Shown piece by piece: positions 34,377 through 42,868 of a DNA stretch of 64,000 nucleotides. This DNA comes from an uncultured Rothia sp. (GTDB taxonomy: Bacteria; Actinomycetota; Actinomycetes; Actinomycetales; Micrococcaceae), in NCBI RefSeq assembly GCF_916715725.1, contig NZ_CAKAPD010000011.1, positions 1-64,000 of the forward strand, in the 5' to 3' direction. The position numbers and the translations under genes were made by a program. The notes below the pieces were generated by a model. It had not been told where the DNA came from. It was given only the letters and a program-made list of their open reading frames with translations, and ran no database searches. How positions within the stretch are numbered: position 1 is the first letter of the stretch; each line of letters begins with the position of its first letter.

Positions 34377-34823
34377 TTATTCCACAACTATATATTCTTT
34401 TTTATTGGAAGTTCCCACTGGAGTCTCAGTAGATTTATAGACATACTGATTAATTTCAATCTTGTAGGGTGGGTTCAGGGAATTTTTAATAGAAAACTTC
34501 CATTTATCGTTCAGAACCTTGGGTTTAGGTTTGTTATTGTCTTTGTAGTCCATGTGGCATTCGTCGTATGCGTTTGCTCCAATAATATTCAAACGCCTAA
34601 CACTACCTTCAAGATAGAAGCCCCACAGTGAAGCGAGGATTCTTTCTAGGGGTACTTCTTGACTTGGCCCGTAGGGGTTGTCTGAGCGTACTCCCGTGAA
34701 AGTGCAGTCGCTAGCCCACGAGCTGATATACCAGTTCGCTGCCTCGTGATTACTTGCTGTGCCTGAGACTGCGTCATGCCAGCTGGAGGATTCACCGATA
34801 CAGCCCTCATATTTATATAACAC
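34377..34823 (-). CDS. Unrecognised ORF wedged between SLH-like paralogs (possibly 5'-truncated)
   Basis: A 148-codon frame from GTG 34823. The translation has ordinary protein composition with Trp, Cys and Tyr (for example NHEAANWYISSWASDC; LASLWGFYLEGSVRRLN). It shares the low G+C of the block and ends at a terminator. There is no signal peptide and no good ribosome site at the GTG. A stop lies 15 nt upstream, and the duplicated paralog block begins about 17 bp upstream. It may therefore be the tail of a gene whose start was replaced by the duplication. No family is recognised. Confidence 0.45.
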   Translation of the reverse strand: MLYKYEGCIGESSSWHDAVSGTASNHEAANWYISSWASDCTFTGVRSDNPYGPSQEVPLERILASLWGFYLEGSVRRLNIIGANAYDECHMDYKDNNKPKPKVLNDKWKFSIKNSLNPPYKIEINQYVYKSTETPVGTSNKKEYIVVE

Positions 34824-34839
34824 TCTTTTACTTTCGTAT

Positions 34840-35057
34840 CATTACATGTTCCCTAAATCTCTACCTGAAGGTTAGGATTTTTGATACGCTGAGAACGTTC
34901 TACTCATTGGGGTGCACAAAGATTGTGCCCCCTACCCTGTTCGTGAAGGAGCTATGGTGCTTCGACAATTATTCACCCGTCCCACGAAGCGGGCTATCCA
35001 GGCTGGTGGCACGGTACTGCTGGCTGGCGCCATGGTGTGCGGTAGCATGCCAGCATA
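34840..35057. repeat. Duplicated promoter-leader-signal-peptide block, copy 2
   Basis: Counterpart of 33383-33600, with the same leader hairpin and ribosome site before ATG 34954. Confidence 0.85.
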
Positions 35058-35793
35058 TTCTCTTGGTGTTCTGAAACCTCGCCAAGTGACCCCTATTGTG
35101 CAGCCCAATGAACCGGCGGTGACCTGTAACGACCGCGCAATCTACGAATATAAGTACCTTCCGAATGCTTATGTGACTTACAGTCGCAATATTATCTACG
35201 ACTGGGCTGAGTGCGTTGGTCTAATTTCTGAATACCAGAAGTATCAGCTAATCGAAGAAAACACCGTAATTTCCCGTGGCCAGTTTGTGGAGTATTTATA
35301 TCGCCTGTCGGGTTCTCCTGAGGTGAAGAATCTTCCGGCTCAGTCTCCTTATGGTGATATTAAGACTGATGATCCGCGTTTTCCTGTAGTGATGTGGGCT
35401 CGTCAGCGGGGCATTACCTGGGGTTGGAGTGATGGGAATTTCCATTACGATGCCCCCGCGAATGAAACGACGACAGTAATCATGGCATACCGCCTAGCTG
35501 GTAGTCCGGCGGTCAAGCTACCCGATATGAATCCTCCGAATGAGGAAGAGCCCTGGACCAAGCGGAACCCCAACCTTCCTTACGGCTCAGAGTTGCATCG
35601 GGCCTATGTTTGGTTGAAATACACTGGAGCCGGCTCTGATAAGAAGTACACTGGCTTCCACGAATCGATTAGACACCATGACGTAGCGAGCATGGACTAT
35701 GAAGGTCGACGAGTGAGCCAATGGACTTTCCAAGCAACATATGAACAGGCTTTTGAAGTATTGCGCATGGCAGATACTCGAGGTGCATTCTAA
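34954..35793 (+). CDS. Exported SLH-like domain protein, paralog 2
   Basis: 279 residues, from ATG 34954 (next codon GTG) after AAGGAG. Signal peptide as in paralog 1 (TVLLAGAMVCGSMPAYS). The SLH-like core (ISRGQFVEYLYRLSGSP through GITWGWSDGNFHYDAP) is nearly identical to paralog 1 even at DNA level. The segments before it (ATYRN-type versus EYEYY) and the last 90 residues differ. Such a mosaic fits gene conversion or selection on the core. It is likely wall-associated. Confidence 0.8.
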   Translation: MVLRQLFTRPTKRAIQAGGTVLLAGAMVCGSMPAYSLGVLKPRQVTPIVQPNEPAVTCNDRAIYEYKYLPNAYVTYSRNIIYDWAECVGLISEYQKYQLIEENTVISRGQFVEYLYRLSGSPEVKNLPAQSPYGDIKTDDPRFPVVMWARQRGITWGWSDGNFHYDAPANETTTVIMAYRLAGSPAVKLPDMNPPNEEEPWTKRNPNLPYGSELHRAYVWLKYTGAGSDKKYTGFHESIRHHDVASMDYEGRRVSQWTFQATYEQAFEVLRMADTRGAF

Positions 35794-35844
35794 AAACATT
35801 TATAAAGAGAAGGCACCTTAGAACAGAACACTAGGGCAACACAA

Positions 35845-35890
35845 AAGAGTGTGGGGCGGGTTCCTTATCGGGAACCCGCCCCACACTCTT
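35845..35890. terminator. Bidirectional terminator paralog 2 / methyltransferase
   Basis: AAGAGTGTGGGGCGGGTTCC-ttatc-GGGAACCCGCCCCACACTCTT, a perfect stem of about 20 bp. Confidence 0.93.
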
Positions 35891-35925
35891 AACACGTGCT
35901 CTCACGAACGCGCAGACAAGACAGC

Positions 35926-37197
35926 CTAGACGCTCTCACGCGACGCATGATGCTGCAACACCGCACCCGCAGCCGCCGCATCCATCTGAGCAGCCGCCCG
36001 CGCTGCACGAGCCTTAGCCCGTGCCTGATGCTGACGCTGACGACGCAACTCATCACGACCATCAATACGCATCTTCTTATCCACCGCATCCATCGACCGG
36101 TGACGCACAAACCGGCAGGACGCACCCTCAACCGGTTGCGTAGTCTCCGTGAGCGTATCCAACACGGCCTTCAGCGCATGACGGCTCGCCGCCGTCAACG
36201 CATCACGACTCGTACCGCCACGAACACCCACCGTACGCTTCGGCGTGAACAGCACACTCGCCCCACGCGGAACACCGCGATACTCAGCGAACGACACCGG
36301 ATCCACACCCAGACGCTTAGCCATCACCTCAATAGCCGGCGGATTCTGATCCACACACACGAACTTACGACCCAGCTGAGCCGCCGCCGCACCCGTAGAC
36401 CCAGAACCAGCGAAGAAATCCAACACCCAATCACCCGGGCGGGAACTCGCCGCAATCATACGACGCAACAAACCCGTAGGCTTCTGCGTGGGATAACCCG
36501 TCTTCTCCTTACCCGTAGGCGACACAATAGTATGCCACCACACATCAGTAGGGAGCTTACCGCGAGAAGCCTTCTCCTCAGTCACCAAACCGGGAGCCAT
36601 ATACGGTTCACGATCAACCTCCGCAGTATTGAAGTAATAGCTGCGGTGATCCTTCGCGTACACTAAAATATTGTCGTGCTTCGTCGGCCAGCGGCGCGTA
36701 GACTTCGCACCGTAGTCATAAGCCCAAATCAGCTCATTAATGAAGTTCTCACGACCAAAAATCATGTCGCACATAATCTTCACATAATGAACCTCACGCC
36801 AATCCAGGTGCAGGTACAGGGTGCCGTCCTGCGCAAGCAGACGATGCGCCTGCTCAATACGCGGCGCTAGGAACGCCCAATAATCCTCGAACGAGTCGTT
36901 ATAGCTCGCCAGAGTCTGCAGGGTGCTCGAATAGCTCTTGCCCTTAAAACCGGTGCGGTCACCCTTCTCAGAAGCCTCCGCGCTCAACGTGCGGCGCGTC
37001 TGCTTCTTACCCGTATTGAATGGCGGGTCAATGTAAATCACGGTGAACGCACCATCGGGCAGCTCACGCAGATACTCCAGGTTATCTGCCTGCACCAGCA
37101 GCGACGGGCCCTGCGGATCGAAAACCGTCGAATCCGTGCGGGGCGACTCAGCGGCAGGGGAGGGCGCGGCGGGCGCCGGGGATACTGAAATACCCAA
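35926..37197 (-). CDS. Orphan N6-adenine/N4-cytosine DNA methyltransferase (beta class)
   Basis: A 423-residue protein, apparently from TTG 37197; the start is uncertain because the first 25 residues are Pro/Ala-rich. Catalytic motif IV DPPFNTGK lies near residue 57 and the SAM motif FFAGSGSTGAAA near 254, in that order, which marks the beta class. The region between (with WAYDYGAKSTRRWPTKHDNI) would include target recognition. The C-terminal 120 residues are basic and Ala-rich. No restriction enzyme is adjacent. The DEAD-box gene ends 8 nt upstream, so both are likely one transcript. Its role may be regulatory or protective; the site is unknown. Confidence 0.88.
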   Translation of the reverse strand: MGISVSPAPAAPSPAAESPRTDSTVFDPQGPSLLVQADNLEYLRELPDGAFTVIYIDPPFNTGKKQTRRTLSAEASEKGDRTGFKGKSYSSTLQTLASYNDSFEDYWAFLAPRIEQAHRLLAQDGTLYLHLDWREVHYVKIMCDMIFGRENFINELIWAYDYGAKSTRRWPTKHDNILVYAKDHRSYYFNTAEVDREPYMAPGLVTEEKASRGKLPTDVWWHTIVSPTGKEKTGYPTQKPTGLLRRMIAASSRPGDWVLDFFAGSGSTGAAAAQLGRKFVCVDQNPPAIEVMAKRLGVDPVSFAEYRGVPRGASVLFTPKRTVGVRGGTSRDALTAASRHALKAVLDTLTETTQPVEGASCRFVRHRSMDAVDKKMRIDGRDELRRQRQHQARAKARAARAAAQMDAAAAGAVLQHHASRESV

Positions 37198-37205
37198 CCC
37201 CGGCC

Positions 37206-38933
37206 CTAGCCTTCAGAACCAGCACGGTCAGCGCCACGGCCCTTACCGCGAGAACCTTCAGAACGAGAACCCTCAGCACGCGAGCCTTCAGAACGGCGGC
37301 GGGTACGGCGGCGGCCCTCACCCTCCACAGGCTGACCCTCAACACGGCGGGTACGGCGACGCTGACGAGGCGCACGCTCAGAACGCTCCGAAGAACGTTC
37401 GGTACGCTCGGATGCGCCCTGCTCGTTACGCTCCGCACGCTCGGAAGAACGCTCGGAACGCTCAGTGCGCTTGCGGCCCTCGGAGCGGCTACGGCGCTCG
37501 CCGCGGCCCTCACCTGAACGACCGTCACGACCGCCGCGGGAACGGCGCGAACCCTTCTCGCCGTCACGACCGCCAGAACGACCACCATCGCGGCCACCGC
37601 GAGAACGAGCCGGACGGCCATCACGCGAGTCACGGGCGCTCTCAAAGAACTCATCGCCCATGCCCTCAGCCACACGCTCCTCGCGCGGCAGGCGGCCCTT
37701 AGTGCCAGCCGGAATGTTCAGGTCATGGAACAGGTGCTCAGAGGAAGAGTAGGTTTCAACCGGCTCAGGAACACCCAGCTCCAGGGCGTCGTTAATGACC
37801 TTCCAACGCGGCAGGTCATCCCAATCAACCAGGGTCACAGCGGTACCCTCATTGCCCGCACGGCCGGTACGGCCGGTACGGTGCAGGTAGGTCTTCTCAT
37901 CCTCGGGCACGCGGTGGTTAATCACGTGAGTCACGTCTTCAACGTCAATACCGCGAGCCGCCACATCGGTCGCAACCAGAATGTCGACCTTGCCGGAGCG
38001 GAAAGCCTTCAGTGCCTGCTCACGCGCAACCTGGTTCAGGTCACCGTGCAGGGGAGCGGCAGCGAAGCCACGGTTCACCAGCTCCTCCGCCACGCGGGCA
38101 GCGTCACGCTTGGTCTTGGTGAAGATGACGGTGCGGCCGCGGCCGGTAGCGCGCAGAATGCGGCCAATCATCTCGTCCTTGTCCAGGTGGTGCGCACGGT
38201 AGACGACCTGGCGGATCGAAGCCTTAGTCTTCGAGGCGTCCTCGGGGTCAGCGGCGCTAATGCGCATGGGCTTGGTCATGTACTGGCGTGCCATCGCAAT
38301 GACCGGGCCGGGCATGGTTGCGGAGAACAGCATGCTCTGGCGGTCCTCCGGCAGGTAGCTGAGGATCTTCTCAACCGACGGCTGGAAACCCAGATCCAGC
38401 ATCTCGTCAGCCTCATCGAGGACCACGATCTTAACCTGCTTCAGGTTCAGGAAGCCCTGCTGGTACAGGTCGATGATGCGGCCGGGGGTACCCACCGCAA
38501 CCTCCAGGCCGCGGCGCAGCAGCTCAGCCTGAGGCTCAATCGGCACACCACCGTACAGGGTGGCGACGCGGGCGTTGCGCAGCTTCGCAGCAATCGCCAG
38601 GTCCTCACCCACCTGAATAGCAAGCTCACGGGTCGGAACCAGAATCAGCGCCTGAGGTGCGCCGGGGTACTCCAAATCAGCCCAACCCTCATCGTCGCGG
38701 CCGACCACACGCTGAATGGTGGGCAGACCGAAGCCGAGGGTCTTACCGGTACCGGTCTTCGCCTGACCAATGATGTCCTGGCCAGACAGAGCCACGGGAA
38801 GAGTCAGCTCCTGGATGGGGAAGGGGGAGGTAATGCCAACCGCCGCGAGGGCGTCGCTAATATCCTGGCGAACGCCGAAGTCGGCGAAGGACTTTGCAGT
38901 CTGAGTGGTTTCCTGCGTGTTCGTTTCAGTCAC
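37206..38933 (-). CDS. DEAD-box ATP-dependent RNA helicase
   Basis: 575 residues from GTG 38933; the frame continues to 39173 but that part is leader. It has the Q-motif region (FADFGVRQDISDAL), motif I AKTGTGKT, Ia PTRELAIQVG, II VLDEADEMLD, III SATMP, and VI HRTGRTGRAG. The C-terminal 190 residues are an Arg/Gly/Ser/Glu-rich RNA-binding tail (GGRDGGRSGGRD). It probably unwinds RNA in ribosome assembly or decay, often cold-induced. The leader has two hairpins and short repeats. The orphan methyltransferase lies 8 nt downstream. Confidence 0.93.
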   Translation of the reverse strand: MTETNTQETTQTAKSFADFGVRQDISDALAAVGITSPFPIQELTLPVALSGQDIIGQAKTGTGKTLGFGLPTIQRVVGRDDEGWADLEYPGAPQALILVPTRELAIQVGEDLAIAAKLRNARVATLYGGVPIEPQAELLRRGLEVAVGTPGRIIDLYQQGFLNLKQVKIVVLDEADEMLDLGFQPSVEKILSYLPEDRQSMLFSATMPGPVIAMARQYMTKPMRISAADPEDASKTKASIRQVVYRAHHLDKDEMIGRILRATGRGRTVIFTKTKRDAARVAEELVNRGFAAAPLHGDLNQVAREQALKAFRSGKVDILVATDVAARGIDVEDVTHVINHRVPEDEKTYLHRTGRTGRAGNEGTAVTLVDWDDLPRWKVINDALELGVPEPVETYSSSEHLFHDLNIPAGTKGRLPREERVAEGMGDEFFESARDSRDGRPARSRGGRDGGRSGGRDGEKGSRRSRGGRDGRSGEGRGERRSRSEGRKRTERSERSSERAERNEQGASERTERSSERSERAPRQRRRTRRVEGQPVEGEGRRRTRRRSEGSRAEGSRSEGSRGKGRGADRAGSEG

Positions 38934-39415
38934 TGGACCGTATCTTTCTACCCCTGCTCGGGGTGTGTTTCTCCCCGTAACGGGGTGTACCAGCCAGCGC
39001 CTCAATGATGGAGGCGGTGACGGGCGGGCGTCGAAAGCCGGCCGCGGGAAATTCTTACACGGGAAATTCTTACCGAAACGCCGCCTGCACGCATGAATAA
39101 TACTCATGGTTGATTCATGATGAGAAGGCGGTGCAGCCTCGGGGTCTTGAAAGGGGTACGACCGGTCATTCACTTAACCCCTCAATATTAACCTGGATTT
39201 GCTTTCGGCGCACCCCCGACCGGTTGTGGTGTGCGCCCGTGATGGGCGATATACCGCCCCAAAACCGGGTGCCGCGAAGTTTTTGCGCGGGCGGTTTTAA
39301 AACGCAAAACCCCGCATTCGGCACGGCGTAACCATGTGGCGCATAAAGCGCGGTTACGCATCGTGACGGATGCGGGGGAAAGCTCAAGCTAAAGGGTAAA
39401 CAGCTGCCGAACTAA
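38934..39415. other. 480-bp leader/intergenic region of the DEAD-box gene
   Basis: Next to the gene are hairpins CCCC-tgctc-GGGG (38951-38963) and CCCCG-taa-CGGGG (38973-38985) with a repeated CGGGGTGT. A tandem pair of GGGAAATTCTTAC is at 39046-39058 and 39061-39073. A -10-like TATTAT (minus strand, about 39103-39098) suggests a leader of over 150 nt. The branched hairpin at 39310-39377 ends the upstream DUF3107 gene. Confidence 0.45.
39300..39377 (-). terminator. Branched terminator after the DUF3107 gene
   Basis: CCCCGCAT (39310-39317) pairs with ATGCGGGG (39370-39377) and CGTAACC (39327-39333) with GGTTACG (39352-39358). A small GCGC stem lies inside. On the minus strand TTTTGCGTTTT follows. 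Confidence 0.7.
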
Positions 39416-39643
39416 TTAGGCGCCGATACCGAAACCAACGTGACGCTTAGCGTCAGAACCCAGCTCAACGTAGCCAATCTGAGCGCCGGAAATCAGGGTG
39501 GTGTTGCCCTTATCATCCATAATCTGCAGCAGCGAGCCATCCTCAATAGCCTTCGAGACCTTCTCCATGAGGATTTCCTTAGCCTCACTGGTCTCAACAA
39601 TAATTTCACGAGCAATGTGGCGAATGCCAATCTTGATTTCCAT
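39416..39643 (-). CDS. DUF3107 small actinobacterial protein
   Basis: 75 residues from ATG 39643, which follows GAGGAG. It matches the DUF3107 pattern: an N-terminal MEIKIGIRHIAREI strand, TSEAKEILMEKVSKAI helix, and a C-terminal GAQIGYVELGSDAKRHVGFG. The function is unknown. It is conserved as a single small cytosolic protein in actinobacteria, often near DNA-helicase or DEAD-box genes. It has its own terminator. Confidence 0.85.
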   Translation of the reverse strand: MEIKIGIRHIAREIIVETSEAKEILMEKVSKAIEDGSLLQIMDDKGNTTLISGAQIGYVELGSDAKRHVGFGIGA

Positions 39644-39929
39644 GAGTCTCCTCGCAGAATAGTCCGGCGCAGCCAAACATGCGCCGGGTATGGGAACTGT
39701 CTTATCTAGCATCTACTCTAGCGTGAATACGCCCATCGGCACCGTGAACGGGCGGTACTTCGCCGGGGGCTAATAAAATACTCACCGCCGGATGCGCGAA
39801 AACCCGCGCGAAACCCGTATGCAACACACGTAAAACCCGTGCGAAAACGGGGGTGGGCATGCGAAAAACGCCGGAAAAATACCGAAAAACGCCGAAGAAA
39901 TACCGGGAAGAGCGGGGGAGAGGAGGCTC

Positions 39930-41192
39930 TTAAGAGTCCTCCACCTGAATACCGTAGAGAGTCTCCAGTGCCTGCACGTAATCCTCCGTGCGGCCCTCCG
40001 CCGCAAGCTTCTTGGCGCGCACCGTCGGGGTGTGCAGCAGGGACTTCACCATGCGGCGCATCGCCAGCTCAAACTGCTCCGTCGCCGCACCGCAACCAAA
40101 CTGGCTGCGCACCTTCTCCAGTTCGGAATCCAGCACATCCATAGTGTGCGAGCGCAGCGCAACAATCGCAGAGTCAATCGTGCGGGAACGCTGACGAGAT
40201 AGGAACGCCGCCAGCTCAGACTCCACAATGCGCGTAGCCGTCGCCACGGATTCCTCGGTCTCCTCGGGGGCGGCAAGGCGCACCGACTCGAGGGTAATCA
40301 GCTCAACATTCGGCAGGTCAGCGACCGAGGGGTCAAAGTCACGCGAAAGCGCCAGGTCGAGGATCGTGTGGTGGCCGCCCGGAATCTGCTCGGGAAGCAG
40401 CGGGTCGGATCCGCCGGAGCAGCCAATAATGACATCGGCAGAAGCCATGGCCTGCTCCATGCCGTCCACCGGCACCGCAGAAACCTCGCGCTTTGCCGCG
40501 AACTCGGCGGCACGACCCGAACGGGAATTGACCCAAATATCGGTGCAACCGCGCTCGCGCAGCGCCGCAATGGTTGCACCCGCGTAAGCGCCCGTACCAA
40601 AAATCAGGGCGCGTCGGGTCGACCAGTCCTTCTCGGCAACCTCATCCGCAAGATCCAGGGCAACAGACACAATCGAGCGGCCCTGGGCGCCAAGCGCCGT
40701 GTGCTGACCTACCTGACGAGCCGTATGCGCCGCATGCTCAAACAGCTGCACCAGCTCACCGGGAAGAGCCACGCCCTCCTCCTGAGCCTTCGCCTGCGCG
40801 GCAGCCAGGGCGCGGCGTACCTGACCGGCGATTTCACGCTCGCCAACCACGGCAGACTCCAGGCCGGAGGCGACCGTCAGCAGGTGGCGCGCCGCCTCCT
40901 CGTCTTCGAACAGGTCGAAGCTGGAGGCAACTAGCTCCTTATCCAGCCCGGAGGTCTGAGCAATCGAATCAACAATCAGCTCACGAACCATGGGGACATG
41001 GGCAGACACGTGCAGCTGAACATACATTTCAAGACGGTTACAGGTGGCAAGAACTACTGCACCCTTAACACCGAGCTGACGCGCTACATCCGCCGCCAGA
41101 ACATCGGGTACACCGGAGGCACCGGCGCTCAACGCAGCGACGGTGGTCAGATCAACGGTGTGGTGCGATGCCACAAATGCATAAGTACTCAC
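39930..41192 (-). CDS. hemA: Glutamyl-tRNA reductase
   Basis: A 420-residue NADPH-dependent enzyme that reduces glutamyl-tRNA to glutamate-1-semialdehyde, the first step of the C5 heme pathway. It carries the catalytic Cys in ATCNRLEMY (about residue 50), GEREIAGQVRRA, the NADPH-binding ALIFGTGAYAG, and a C-terminal dimerisation helix. It starts at GTG 41192 with no ribosome site; TATGAT on the minus strand (41207-41202) lies 9 nt upstream, so the mRNA is leaderless or nearly so. It is divergent from hemE and shares a control region with it. Confidence 0.95.
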   Translation of the reverse strand: MSTYAFVASHHTVDLTTVAALSAGASGVPDVLAADVARQLGVKGAVVLATCNRLEMYVQLHVSAHVPMVRELIVDSIAQTSGLDKELVASSFDLFEDEEAARHLLTVASGLESAVVGEREIAGQVRRALAAAQAKAQEEGVALPGELVQLFEHAAHTARQVGQHTALGAQGRSIVSVALDLADEVAEKDWSTRRALIFGTGAYAGATIAALRERGCTDIWVNSRSGRAAEFAAKREVSAVPVDGMEQAMASADVIIGCSGGSDPLLPEQIPGGHHTILDLALSRDFDPSVADLPNVELITLESVRLAAPEETEESVATATRIVESELAAFLSRQRSRTIDSAIVALRSHTMDVLDSELEKVRSQFGCGAATEQFELAMRRMVKSLLHTPTVRAKKLAAEGRTEDYVQALETLYGIQVEDS

Positions 41193-41436
41193 TAGAGATT
41201 AATCATAACCACGCCGACTAAGCCCCTGTAAAGCTCATAGAACCTAAGTTCACGGCTCCACGCGGCTTAGTGGGTGCCACATAGCGGACAGGAGGTGGGG
41301 GAATCTGCCGGGGTGTTGGTGCGGTATTTCAAAAGCCGGGGAGGGGAGAATATCTCGGAATGTGATGCGGCGTATTCGGGGCTTCATCTGCGTATTCTTC
41401 GCGTAAACAGGGCTCTAATAGGGTATATGGAGGGTG

Positions 41437-41465
41437 TTGGCAGAGTTCTAGCAGGTGTGTACTAA
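41437..41465 (+). promoter_or_regulatory. Putative hemE promoter
   Basis: TTGGCA at 41437-41442, a 17-nt spacer, TACTAA at 41460-41465. Expected start of transcription about 41472. Confidence 0.6.
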
Positions 41466-41510
41466 GGTGTCCCTCACCACTAAGAAAGTCACCATTAGGT
41501 AAAAGTCACC

Positions 41511-41555
41511 ATGACAAAGTGTCGCAAAAACACCCACATAAACCTGTCACACTAG
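41511..41555 (+). CDS. Possible 14-codon leader ORF before hemE
   Basis: ATG 41511 to TAG 41555, MTKCRKNTHINLSH, with AGGT about 10 nt upstream. Its stop is 5 nt before the hemE ATG, which has no ribosome site of its own, so re-initiation is possible. Coding status is unproven. Confidence 0.35.
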   Translation: MTKCRKNTHINLSH

Positions 41556-41560
41556 ACACT

Positions 41561-42739
41561 ATGAGCGAAAACCAGCACACCACTCCCGCGTCGGCAGAAG
41601 GCGCCGCACAGGCACCCGCCCTGCCCGCACATCCCACCGACGCCCAGCGACCCCTGCTCACCGCCGAGCAGCTCGCACACCTACCCGCCAACCATCCCCT
41701 GCGCGCAGGCACCGCCGCCAACTCGCCCATGCTCCGCGCCCTCACCGGCCGCCCCTCCAGCCACCGACCCGTCTGGTTCATGCGCCAGGCAGGCCGCTCC
41801 CTGCCCGAATACCGCCAGGTACGCGAAGGCATCCCCATGCTGGATGCATGCCTCACCCCCGACCTCGCCGCAGAAATCACCGTGCAGCCCGTCCGCCGCC
41901 ACAAGGTTGACGCCGGCATCTTCTTCTCCGACATCGTCATCCCCATGAAGCTCGCGGGCGTCAACGTTGACATCGTGCCCGGTAGGGGCCCGGTCCTCGA
42001 CCAGCCCGTGCGCACCCTCGACGAGGTGCGCGCCCTGCCCGAACTCAAAGACAGCGACCTCGACCCCATCCGCGAAGCCGTCGCCGCCACCGTAGAAATG
42101 CTCGGCGACACCCCGCTCATCGGCTTTGCGGGTGCACCCTTTACCGTCGCCGCCTACATGGTTGAGGGCGGCCCCTCCCGCGACCACCTGCGCCCGCGCA
42201 CCATGATGCACGCCGACCCCGCCGCCTGGCACGAACTCGCCGCCTGGGCAGCCCGCACCGCAGGCCAGTTCCTGCGCGCGCAGATCGAGGCGGGCGCATC
42301 CGCCGTGCAGCTCTTCGACTCCTGGGCAGGCTCCCTCGGCGAAGGCGACTACCGCCGCTACGTGCAGGCGCACTCCGCAACCGCCCTCGACGCCGTACGC
42401 GAATACGGTGTGCCGCGCATCCACTTCGGCACCGGCACCACCGCCCTGCTGCCCGCCATGCACGAAGCCGGCGCGGACGTCATCGGCGTGGACTACCGCC
42501 TGCCGCTGTCCGCAGCGAACACCCTGCTCAACGGCGCCGTACCCCTGCAGGGCAACATCGACCCGGCACTGCTCGCCGCAGGTAGCGAAAACCTCTACGC
42601 ACACGTAGACAACGTGCTCGCAGAAGGCGACGCCGCCCCCTCGCACGTGGTCAACCTCGGCCACGGCGTACCCCCGACCACCGACCCGCAGGTGCTCACC
42701 GACCTCGTGGCATACATCCACGAGAAAACGGCGAACTAA
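41561..42739 (+). CDS. hemE: Uroporphyrinogen decarboxylase
   Basis: A 392-residue enzyme that converts uroporphyrinogen III to coproporphyrinogen III by four decarboxylations. Signature RPVWFMRQAGRSLPEYR is near residue 68 and GFAGAPFTVAAYMVEG near 188; the active-site Asp in FFSDIVIP is present. The first 50 residues are an Ala/Pro-rich extension. ATG 41561 is used; GTG 41519 is an in-frame alternative that overlaps the leader ORF. It begins the plus-strand heme gene run. Confidence 0.94.
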   Translation: MSENQHTTPASAEGAAQAPALPAHPTDAQRPLLTAEQLAHLPANHPLRAGTAANSPMLRALTGRPSSHRPVWFMRQAGRSLPEYRQVREGIPMLDACLTPDLAAEITVQPVRRHKVDAGIFFSDIVIPMKLAGVNVDIVPGRGPVLDQPVRTLDEVRALPELKDSDLDPIREAVAATVEMLGDTPLIGFAGAPFTVAAYMVEGGPSRDHLRPRTMMHADPAAWHELAAWAARTAGQFLRAQIEAGASAVQLFDSWAGSLGEGDYRRYVQAHSATALDAVREYGVPRIHFGTGTTALLPAMHEAGADVIGVDYRLPLSAANTLLNGAVPLQGNIDPALLAAGSENLYAHVDNVLAEGDAAPSHVVNLGHGVPPTTDPQVLTDLVAYIHEKTAN

Positions 42740-42868
42740 AGCGACGGACCCGCGGGGCTAACACATATCAGCGCCGCAGGATACCGCCCCAAAGCACCAA
42801 TCCCAGCACACGCTGATAGAGCACAACGCCACCGAGCAGACCCGCTGACAGACCAAAGGAGAACCACC

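Larger units (their letters stand above)
41193..41560. other. Divergent hemA / hemE control region
   Basis: 368 bp holding the hemA promoter (minus) and the hemE promoter and leader (plus). The leader has a direct repeat AAAGTCACCAT (41485-41495 and 41502-41512), and the second copy contains the start of a 14-codon ORF. Confidence 0.5.

Noticed and set aside
34341..34631. 96-codon plus-strand ORF between the SLH-like genes
   Set aside because: It lies in the terminator and antisense to the better minus-strand ORF; no ribosome site and a hydrophobic, low-information translation.
37725..39008. 427-codon plus-strand frame across the DEAD-box gene
   Set aside because: Antisense shadow of the helicase gene, whose motifs are complete.
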